From positions 1 to 39,436 of the forward strand of contig NZ_JACJJG010000021.1 of assembly GCF_016899855.1 (NCBI RefSeq): a stretch of DNA of 39,436 bases. Direction: 5' to 3'. Origin of the DNA: Marseilla massiliensis (GTDB lineage: Bacteria; Bacteroidota; Bacteroidia; Bacteroidales; Bacteroidaceae). The notes under the pieces were generated by a model, which made no database searches, was not told where the DNA came from, and saw only the letters and a program-made list of their open reading frames with translations. The translations under genes were made by a program, and so were the position numbers. Shown here in pieces: positions 6,949 through 17,354 of the stretch (within the stretch, counting starts at the first letter, position 1; the number at the start of each line of letters is the position of its first letter).

Positions 6949-9758
6949 TCAAAATGTAATGTTACTTCACCGACATATGTTCCATGTGCCCAAACCGGTT
7001 GGGCAGACGGCCCGTTGAGGTCAGTTGTATTCACTTTATTGCGGACTGCCGGTATTACCTGCATCAGACTGATACCTGTTTCCGGCAAAGTATATAGCAA
7101 CTGGTCGCGTCCGTCTTTCGGTTGGAATACTCCAACGTATTCAGAGTCAGTTCCGGGTTGTATGGTTATGGTGCCGTTCTTGGTCTTGAGCTTCATCCAT
7201 TGTACACCCGCAAAGTATCCCTTGAATTCGGGATAGATGAAACTTTCGCCAGGGACTGGGTCATTGTAGTCGTTGCTCCATACTCCGAGCTGCGGCCCGT
7301 GCACCCTGTTTTTCCATACTCGGTAAGGTCCGTGACCGAGCCACTGCTTACTCTCGACGTCAGTTTCGGGCATATCGAATTTTACTCCCATGAGGTCTAC
7401 AACACCGTTGAAGCAATATGTGTAGACAAGACGTGCTCCACCGTCGGGCGCAATGTGCCATTCCGCCTTTTGAAGTGAACCGAGTTTGTATTCGGAAGTT
7501 ACTATAACAGTATCATTTTCGCCGTCCTTTGTTGTTGTCTTGACGAATGTGCCTTGGTCAATGTACTCAGTATAAGTGGTCTTTTTCTTCTCGGCTTCAG
7601 GGTCGTCGTGGTTGTAGAACTGGTCGAATGACCTATCCGCACGGCGGTAAGCGAAGAATTTGGGGCCGTTTTTGAATGTATATTCGCCTTTATTTGTCGT
7701 TACGCTTGCCAGTGTTCCGTCAGTCTCAGAGAATGTGTAAGTCACGTTTCCTGCCTTAACGGTATTGCCGCTGACTGTCGGTTTGCTGCCTTTTGCGCCA
7801 CCTTTATATATATTGTCGGAGTTTTTCAGTTTGAAAACCCAGGTGAAGAGTTCCTCGCCATACTGGTCGGTAGCCTTTACGCTGAGTGCGTCGGCATTGT
7901 CTGGAGCGGCAGGAATGCTGATGGTTCCCTTTGAATCGGGAGCGATGTCGGCGCCGTTTACAGTTCCGCTTTTCACGGTTTCGGTGTTAGCTCCATTGTA
8001 TTTTATGTAAGAATAATCAAATTTACACTTGTCAAGGCTGAGGAAGTTGTAACGGTTTTCAACGTTGAGTGTACCATTGAAGTTCTCAGGCATAAACACT
8101 TGTACCGGACTCCAGATTTGTTTTACCGTGTAATAGCTGCCCTCTTTCTCGTGGTGGGGGCCTACAATGCCGTCAGCTCCGTAGTTGCCGACGTTGTCAA
8201 TCATGTTGTTAAGGTCTGTGCGGACAACTCCTTCATCGGCGTATGCCCAGATAAATCCGCCTGCACAGCGCGGCCATGAACGCATGAGTTCCCAGTAGTC
8301 ATACAGTCCGGCACCGGCTCCGCCGTCGTAAAGGGCGTGCAGGAACTCCGTCGGCATGAATATTTGTGGGCGGCGCATGTGTTCTTCGCTTTCTCCATAA
8401 GAACGGTAATGCATGGTCTCATACCCTCCGTAGTTGCCTTGCGGATGAAGAACGGGACGCTTCTGAATGTCCCATTTGTGGAACTCTCCGTCCAGTTCGG
8501 TGTTCCATCCCTTCTCATTTCCGTTGCTCCACCAGATGATGCAAGGATGGTTTACGTCACGGGTTATCATCTCCTTGATGAGCTTTTGTCCGTTGATTGT
8601 CTCGTGATGACCGTGCCAACCGCTCAGTTCGCTCATGACGTAAAGGCCAAGACTGTCACATGCATCATAAAACTCTGGGTCTGCCGGATAGTGAGACAGG
8701 CGAACGGAGTTCATGTTCATGCTCTTGATAAGCTCCACGTCTGCGATGTTGAGCTGTTTGTTCAGCGTACGACCGCTCTCAGGCCAGAAACTGTGGCGGT
8801 TCACTCCGCGTATGTTTACTTTCTTTCCGTTGATGTACAGGCCGTCTCCCTCGCGTGTCTCTATGGTGCGGAAGCCGAACTTGTCGCGTTCGATGTGCAG
8901 CGTTTTGCCGTTGCCATCGATGAGCGCGAACTCCACCTGGTATCTGTTAGGCGTCTCGGCAGTCCACAGCTTAGGATTGGAAACGTTGAATGTAACGTCT
9001 GCATGGTCGCTGCCTTGGCGCACGGCAGTAGTGTTTTCAGCCACTTTCTTGCCACTCATGTCGCTTATCGTGGTGCGCACTTTTGCTCCTTCGAGCGTAT
9101 GGTTGAGCAGGACAAAGGCGCTGAACGAGCCATCCGCCTTTGCGTCTATTGCCGTCCGCTCGATGTTTATGGCAGGTTTGCAGACAATAAACACGGGGCG
9201 GAATATGCCGCCGAAGTTCCAGTAGTCGGCACGACGCTCGGCAAGGTTAACGCCCTTGTTGGTACTTTCCTTGCTTACAGTTACCTCGAGAAGGTTTTTC
9301 TTGTCGCCGAAGAACACACGGTCGGTCACGTCGTAAGTGAATCGGTAGAACGCTCCTTGGTGCAGCGAACCAGCCTTGCGCTTGTTGATCATCACCTCGG
9401 TATCGGTCATCGAACCCTCAAACACGAGGTCGATGTGGTGGTTTTCCCATTCTTTTGGCAACGTAAATTCGTACTTGTACATGCCTTTCTCGTCGGCAAT
9501 ACCGTCGGGAAAGGGTTTACCGTAGAACTTCATGCCGTATTGGTAAGTGCCGAAGCCTTGCAGCTCCCAGCACGACGGCACGCCGATTTTTGTCCACTTG
9601 CCCGAGTTGTTGCCTCCAGTGCAATAGAAATCCCATTCTACCATGTCGTCGCTGCCATGTCCGCTAAGGTACTGGCGCTGTGTGTACACGCTGCCTTGCG
9701 CGAATGCTCCAGTTGCGAACGATGCCAGCAGTAGGGCTGAAATCAATAGTTTCTTCAT
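6945..9758 (-). CDS. GH2 glycoside hydrolase (beta-galactosidase type)
   Basis: Exported retaining exo-glycosidase of family GH2, 937 residues. The signal peptide is MKKLLISALLLASFATGAFA (1-20). The sugar-binding domain opens with VPSCWELQGFGTYQYG near residue 60, followed by an immunoglobulin-like domain (about 200-300). The barrel starts at GKKVNIRGVNRHSFWP (about 311-326). The acid/base is Glu415 in SNGNEKGW and the probable nucleophile is Glu471 in MPTEFLHAL. C-terminal beta-sandwich domains complete the protein. The family includes beta-galactosidases, beta-glucuronidases and others; galactosidase is the default guess. It lies 117 bp after the larger LacZ-type gene and overlaps GH106 by 4 bp. 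Three adjacent exo-enzymes (LacZ-type, GH2, GH106) look like a sequential trimming set for a Gal/Rha-containing side chain. Confidence 0.85.
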   Translation of the reverse strand: MKKLLISALLLASFATGAFAQGSVYTQRQYLSGHGSDDMVEWDFYCTGGNNSGKWTKIGVPSCWELQGFGTYQYGMKFYGKPFPDGIADEKGMYKYEFTLPKEWENHHIDLVFEGSMTDTEVMINKRKAGSLHQGAFYRFTYDVTDRVFFGDKKNLLEVTVSKESTNKGVNLAERRADYWNFGGIFRPVFIVCKPAINIERTAIDAKADGSFSAFVLLNHTLEGAKVRTTISDMSGKKVAENTTAVRQGSDHADVTFNVSNPKLWTAETPNRYQVEFALIDGNGKTLHIERDKFGFRTIETREGDGLYINGKKVNIRGVNRHSFWPESGRTLNKQLNIADVELIKSMNMNSVRLSHYPADPEFYDACDSLGLYVMSELSGWHGHHETINGQKLIKEMITRDVNHPCIIWWSNGNEKGWNTELDGEFHKWDIQKRPVLHPQGNYGGYETMHYRSYGESEEHMRRPQIFMPTEFLHALYDGGAGAGLYDYWELMRSWPRCAGGFIWAYADEGVVRTDLNNMIDNVGNYGADGIVGPHHEKEGSYYTVKQIWSPVQVFMPENFNGTLNVENRYNFLSLDKCKFDYSYIKYNGANTETVKSGTVNGADIAPDSKGTISIPAAPDNADALSVKATDQYGEELFTWVFKLKNSDNIYKGGAKGSKPTVSGNTVKAGNVTYTFSETDGTLASVTTNKGEYTFKNGPKFFAYRRADRSFDQFYNHDDPEAEKKKTTYTEYIDQGTFVKTTTKDGENDTVIVTSEYKLGSLQKAEWHIAPDGGARLVYTYCFNGVVDLMGVKFDMPETDVESKQWLGHGPYRVWKNRVHGPQLGVWSNDYNDPVPGESFIYPEFKGYFAGVQWMKLKTKNGTITIQPGTDSEYVGVFQPKDGRDQLLYTLPETGISLMQVIPAVRNKVNTTDLNGPSAQPVWAHGTYVGEVTLHFE

Positions 9759-9775
9759 CTTTGTTTTGTTTAGGG

Positions 9776-9811
9776 GAGAAGGAGTAGGGAGAGAAGGAGT
9801 AAGTAGAAATG
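9776..9811 (+). repeat. GAGAAGGAGTA direct repeat
   Basis: GAGAAGGAGTA occurs at 9776-9786 and again at 9791-9801. The following AGTAAGTAGAAATG (9798-9811) recurs inverted at 3747-3760. This links the spacer upstream of the GH2 gene with the inverted repeat upstream of the esterase gene. It is a low-complexity repeat of unknown role. Confidence 0.6.
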
Positions 9812-9875
9812 CCTGTTCTGCTTGACAATCACGTTCCTCTCGTTTAGGCCTTGCTCTTTGTTTTTATTTCTTTTA

Positions 9876-13028
<3,153 letters not shown>

Positions 13029-13040
13029 TCATTGTTTAGC

Positions 13041-13128
13041 GAAAGACGGCAAACCACATTGTAAAAGGCCGTCTTTTGGACGGTAAAAGACGGTCTTTCG
13101 CAGTCTAAAAGACGGCCTTTTGCAATGC
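13041..13128. repeat. 22-bp repeat array 2 (four units)
   Basis: Cores start at 13041, 13063, 13085 and 13107. They are GAAAGACGGCAAACCA (degenerate right half), AAAAGGCCGTCTTTTG, AAAAGACGGTCTTTCG and AAAAGACGGCCTTTTG. The 15-bp cores of units 2 and 4 are exact reverse complements. On the minus strand the array starts 22 nt after the stop codon of the 1347-residue gene and ends 66 bp before the LacZ-type start. Confidence 0.92.
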
Positions 13129-13144
13129 GTTGAGTATCAGAGGG

Positions 13145-16100
13145 TTATTCAATCGTAAGTTTCTCGAACAGCATTTTGTCGAGTCCCTCGCCGCTGAGCG
13201 TCACGATATAGCTGCCCGCGTTGATTTGCGAGCCTGTGGTTATGCTGGTGTTGCGGCGCTTTGTCTTCTTCACCGGAGTCTGCAGGAACGTGATGTCGTC
13301 CTCCTTGTAGACTACGCCGTTGAGGTCGGTGATTTTCACGTGCAGGTTCCTTACAGCCTCGGGGTTGTAGTAACGGAAACGCATCGCGTAGACTTTGGCT
13401 ACTCCCACGTTGAAGTTCCACGTCATTGTGCTGTCCTTCACCATGCCGTCCACCTCTATGGCGCTGCTTGTGCGTGGCGGCAGCAGGCTGTCTGGCATTT
13501 CCACAAGGATGTCTTTGTCGAACTTATGCCATAGGCTGTCGTCTTTTATTTCGGGATAGTCGGCAGCGGCGTCAGGGTCTTTCGAGGCTATTGCTATGGC
13601 AGAGATTATGGCCTGTCCGGCGCTCACTTTCGGGAAGTCAATCTTTATTCTGTCGCCGGAAGTGTGGACGTTCAGCACACGTTTGTAGGGTTTTGCGTAG
13701 CGTGCCTGTGCCCATACGTCGAGGTCGCGGATGCAGGTGCTGTCGTTGATAGCCACGTCAAAGAGGCGCAGTCCTTCGCAATCGGTTGTTTCGCTGGCGC
13801 CCGGGCCATACCAGGGCTCGATGAAATACAGCTCAACACGGTAGTCGCCGGGGCGTACGGGGAACGAGTATGACAGCTCGTGGCGGCCGAAACGCGATGT
13901 GCGGAACAGCGGCGATACGGGCAACAGCGGATTTGACGTCTGGCTGGCCATGTACGAATTAGCCTCCTTCGGGAACCTGTCGCCCCATGAGCGCGACCAT
14001 TTAGTGTTGTCCTGTGTCCACTCCGTGGCGAAGATATCAGTGTAGGTGTCGCCTCCGCAGTTTATGTTGTACAGATAATGGTAGCCTTCGGCGGGCTTCA
14101 GTATCTGCTCGTTCCATGTGCGGAACGATGGCAGGGCCAGCGTGTCGGCTGCTGCCGGTTGGCCGTTGAAGTAGGCCGTGGCAATGAGCAGGTCGCCTTT
14201 CAGCTCTGCGTTATGCCATTTATAGAGTGTCGTGTTGGCTTCTCTTGTCTTTTGTTCTTTCCACCATCCGCATTGCAGAGCTACGGAGTCGCAGTTGCTG
14301 TAAACGCGGATGCTGTCCGTAGTGATGTTGGGCACGATGTACACCATCGGTTCCTCAGAAGCCGGAGTGTAGCGTGACTTGTACATATAGAATGCGTCCG
14401 TAGGCTGTTCCCATGTGGTAAGGATTCCTTTATGGTTGAACGGGCCAACCTTGTCGATACGCCTCAAACCCTCGTCAGGCTGGCGTCGTCCGGGGTTGTC
14501 GTGGCTTTGCAGTATCCATTGGAACTGTCCGCACACGCTGTCCTTAACGCTCTCGGCCAGCTGAGCCTTGCGTTCAAGGATGTCGCAGAATTTCTCCTCG
14601 GTGTATCTTTGTCCCGTATGGTTGCCCACGGTGCGCCATGCGCCGTACTCGCCGTTGAGCAGCTGGTCGTCACGTTTCAGTTCCTCGGCGTAGTTCTCGA
14701 GCTTTCCGCCATACGTTCCGCTCCAGTTCTGCACTACATTCCAGTCGGTTCCGTCGCCGCCGTTGCAGGTTGTCACGAGGCGCATGGTGGCGCACATCGG
14801 GTCCATCTGCTTTATTATGTCCATGCACTCTTTTGCAAAGTCAGCGGGCAGGGTGCTCTCGTTCTGCAATCCCCACAGTATAATGGACGGAGAGTTGCGG
14901 CGTTCCTTAACCCATTGCACCAGGTGGCGCTTGAAACTTTCGCGGAACTGGGGCGTGTCATACCATATATGAGCTGAGAATTGGGGCCACCACAGCAGGC
15001 CTTCCTTGTCTATCAGGTCTTTGTAATGCAGGTTGTGTGGCTGGTGGGCGTCACGGAAAGCGTTGAATCCGGCGCTTTTCACTTCCTTTATTCTGGCGTC
15101 AATCTGCGCGTCGGTAAAGGCGTGGCTCTGTCCGAACTGGTGCTCGTACTCGCACACTCCGTTGATGAATACAGGCTTGCCGTTCAGGTAGAAGCGGTTG
15201 TCACCGTCTTTTCTGTTGAGCGGCCAGCTTGACGTTCGCACTCCGAAGGGCGTAACGAGGTCGTCAGTGGCCTTATTGTTACGTTTCAAAATGGTGTTGA
15301 GTGTGTACAGATAAGGGTCGTCAACGTCCCAAAGGTGTGCGTCCTTGATGGCTGCTTGTTGCTTTACGAGCTTCATTTCGCCCGGTTTCAGCACGATATT
15401 GTCGGTCAGGCGGATAACCTGTTTACCGCTCTTATCGCATATTTTACTGATAACGCTTATGGTGTCGGCGGTGTTACCGTAGTTCTTCACTTCCGTCTCG
15501 ACAAACAGGCTGTCTGCCGTAGCGTTGTTCCAGATGTGCGTTCCGAACGGTTCAACACGTGTCTTGTCCGTTATTTCGAGAACTACGGGGCGGTAAATGC
15601 CGAACGGTTGAGAGCCTTCACTGAATCCCCATTCGGAACTGCAACCGCCGCATACCCACGGCATGTCGGTTATTCCCTTGGGATGTGATACTCTTACTGT
15701 AAGTTCGTTGTCGCCACCCTTGTTGACGTTCTTGGTTATGTCTATCGTCTTTGTTGTCCTGCCGATGTCGTAACGGCCGAGACGCTTGCCGTTGAGGGTC
15801 ACTTCGGCGTATGTGCCTACGCCCTCAAATCGGATGAAGTACTGCTTGCCGTCCATGTCGGGAGCGGTAAACGTTTTCTTGAACGTTGCGTTACCATGCA
15901 GGTTGCCGTGCTCTTTTTGCAGCGCGCCGTAGTAATCGTCGAGGTTGAAAGGTATGTCCTTGACGAATGTCTTGCGGTCGAACGTAATGCTCCAATTGTC
16001 GTTCAATGAGGTGATAAACCTCTTTCCCGTTGCGTTAGGACGCGGAAAGTTCACTTCACTCTTGCCCATCGGTTTGCTTGTCGCAACGGCAATACCGCGC

Positions 16101-17188
16101 TGGTCATGGTTGTTCACTGCGCAATAGAAGTGGTACACCACTCCGTTATGGTTGATAACGCAACTCTTGTGGGCAAACATTTCGTCGTAAGGTTTCGACG
16201 GAGTGATGAGGTCTTCGCCCTGCCAGTCAGTCCAATGGATGAGGTCATAGCTGGCAGCGAACGTGTTGAAGGCGTTGTATTCACGAGTAGGATTGAACGC
16301 AGAGAAGTAGAACATCACGTAAAGGTTGCCCATCTTTACTATCTGCGCGTCGCCGGTTATTGTGCCGTCAGAGTCGTGCGCAAAGACGGGATTGCCCTCA
16401 TAGCGTTTCCATTTCTTCATATCGTTCGAGAAAGCAATGCCAACACGCTCACCCTTCGGATGTGTCTCGTTCTTTCCCGCAGCGTTGTAGAACATCATGA
16501 ACTGGTATCCGAACTTCTTTTTGTCCACCATGTAGACCGTGCTTTTGTACTGGGTCATCTGCTCCCACCACTGCGCTTCCTTATCGTCATACGACATTAT
16601 GGGCTTCTTGTAGGTTTCCCATAAATGGGCTTTGGTCACGTCGCCATCGGTTGAAGCAAGTCCGATACTGAGCGGAGCGTTGACCGATTCGTATCCGGTT
16701 CCGGCTCCTCCTATGTAGGTCATCCAATAGCGGTCCTTGAACTTCTGGATGTTATAACTGCCGCCCCATTCGTTATCAATCAACGCAGGGAATCCTCCAC
16801 GCTGGTTCATGTCCCAGCCTTCGTTGCCGAAAGCCAGCACACGGCCGAGGGTTTGCCAGTGGAGAAGGTCTTTACTCTCGGCTATCCATGTCTCGTAGCC
16901 GCGGCCGTTGGTTCCGTTAGAGCCGTTGTAGCACACGTAAGTCATGTACCACATGTCGCCTTGGCGGAACACCGTGGGGCAGTCTACTTTCCTGTCATTG
17001 CTCTCGGGAGCGACAACAAGGCCGTATTTGTACGGAGTCCTTACCTTGTTATATATGTTACGCATCGCCTCTTGGCTCACCTCCGTCTGTACCGTTGGTT
17101 GTGCCTTGGCGCGCCGGCGGTTACGGTTTTGCGCTTGTGAGTCGGCCGCGATTAGTAGTAATAGTATGAAGATTATGTTTCTAACCAT
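13145..17188 (-). CDS. Trimodular GH43-like / GH2 / malectin-like enzyme
   Basis: Exported multidomain protein of 1347 residues with a signal peptide of about 19 residues. Residues 55-375 look like a five-bladed propeller of the GH43/GH117/GH130 type, with repeated blade motifs such as GDMWYMTYVCYNG, FKDRYWMTYIGG and MGNLYVMFYFS. Asp69 (VDCPTV) and Asp280 (TGDAQIV) are candidate carboxylates. Residues 390-940 form a GH2 enzyme: jelly-roll, Ig-like domain, and a barrel with acid/base Glu777 (LWGLQNEST) and nucleophile Glu847 (LLNGEYGAW). Residues about 1037-1175 resemble a malectin/CBM57 domain (NINCGGDTYTD), followed by a final sandwich. It stands alone between two repeat arrays. Two catalytic modules on one chain suggest attack on a mixed side chain, perhaps arabinose or xylose next to a beta-linked sugar. 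Module boundaries are seen; activities are inferred. Confidence 0.8.
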   Translation of the reverse strand: MVRNIIFILLLLIAADSQAQNRNRRRAKAQPTVQTEVSQEAMRNIYNKVRTPYKYGLVVAPESNDRKVDCPTVFRQGDMWYMTYVCYNGSNGTNGRGYETWIAESKDLLHWQTLGRVLAFGNEGWDMNQRGGFPALIDNEWGGSYNIQKFKDRYWMTYIGGAGTGYESVNAPLSIGLASTDGDVTKAHLWETYKKPIMSYDDKEAQWWEQMTQYKSTVYMVDKKKFGYQFMMFYNAAGKNETHPKGERVGIAFSNDMKKWKRYEGNPVFAHDSDGTITGDAQIVKMGNLYVMFYFSAFNPTREYNAFNTFAASYDLIHWTDWQGEDLITPSKPYDEMFAHKSCVINHNGVVYHFYCAVNNHDQRGIAVATSKPMGKSEVNFPRPNATGKRFITSLNDNWSITFDRKTFVKDIPFNLDDYYGALQKEHGNLHGNATFKKTFTAPDMDGKQYFIRFEGVGTYAEVTLNGKRLGRYDIGRTTKTIDITKNVNKGGDNELTVRVSHPKGITDMPWVCGGCSSEWGFSEGSQPFGIYRPVVLEITDKTRVEPFGTHIWNNATADSLFVETEVKNYGNTADTISVISKICDKSGKQVIRLTDNIVLKPGEMKLVKQQAAIKDAHLWDVDDPYLYTLNTILKRNNKATDDLVTPFGVRTSSWPLNRKDGDNRFYLNGKPVFINGVCEYEHQFGQSHAFTDAQIDARIKEVKSAGFNAFRDAHQPHNLHYKDLIDKEGLLWWPQFSAHIWYDTPQFRESFKRHLVQWVKERRNSPSIILWGLQNESTLPADFAKECMDIIKQMDPMCATMRLVTTCNGGDGTDWNVVQNWSGTYGGKLENYAEELKRDDQLLNGEYGAWRTVGNHTGQRYTEEKFCDILERKAQLAESVKDSVCGQFQWILQSHDNPGRRQPDEGLRRIDKVGPFNHKGILTTWEQPTDAFYMYKSRYTPASEEPMVYIVPNITTDSIRVYSNCDSVALQCGWWKEQKTREANTTLYKWHNAELKGDLLIATAYFNGQPAAADTLALPSFRTWNEQILKPAEGYHYLYNINCGGDTYTDIFATEWTQDNTKWSRSWGDRFPKEANSYMASQTSNPLLPVSPLFRTSRFGRHELSYSFPVRPGDYRVELYFIEPWYGPGASETTDCEGLRLFDVAINDSTCIRDLDVWAQARYAKPYKRVLNVHTSGDRIKIDFPKVSAGQAIISAIAIASKDPDAAADYPEIKDDSLWHKFDKDILVEMPDSLLPPRTSSAIEVDGMVKDSTMTWNFNVGVAKVYAMRFRYYNPEAVRNLHVKITDLNGVVYKEDDITFLQTPVKKTKRRNTSITTGSQINAGSYIVTLSGEGLDKMLFEKLTIE

Positions 17189-17225
17189 TTCTTTCTTGAT
17201 ATAGGCGTTTGTCGGATACGTTTAG

Positions 17226-17242
17226 CCTCGATTTTTCCGAGG
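17226..17242. other. Small stem-loop upstream of the GH43-like/GH2 gene
   Basis: CCTCG (17226-17230) pairs with CGAGG (17238-17242) around a T-rich loop, 38 bp before the start codon and just below repeat array 3. This is a weak structure with no clear function. Confidence 0.3.
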
Positions 17243-17246
17243 TTGT

Positions 17247-17334
17247 AAAACACGGCATATTGGCTTGCAAAAGGTGGCCTTTCATCGTGTAAAAGATGGC
17301 CTTTCGCATTGTAAAAGGGCACCTTTTGCAAGAG
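17247..17334. repeat. 22-bp repeat array 3 (four units)
   Basis: Cores start at 17247, 17269, 17291 and 17313. They are AAAACACGGCATATTG, AAAAGGTGGCCTTTCA, AAAAGATGGCCTTTCG and AAAAGGGCACCTTTTG. Unit 4 is close to the reverse complement of unit 2. On the minus strand the array begins 26 nt after the stop codon of the 880-residue lipoprotein gene and ends 58 bp before the next start. Confidence 0.92.
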
Positions 17335-17354
17335 CGTTGTTTTTTATCATTATG

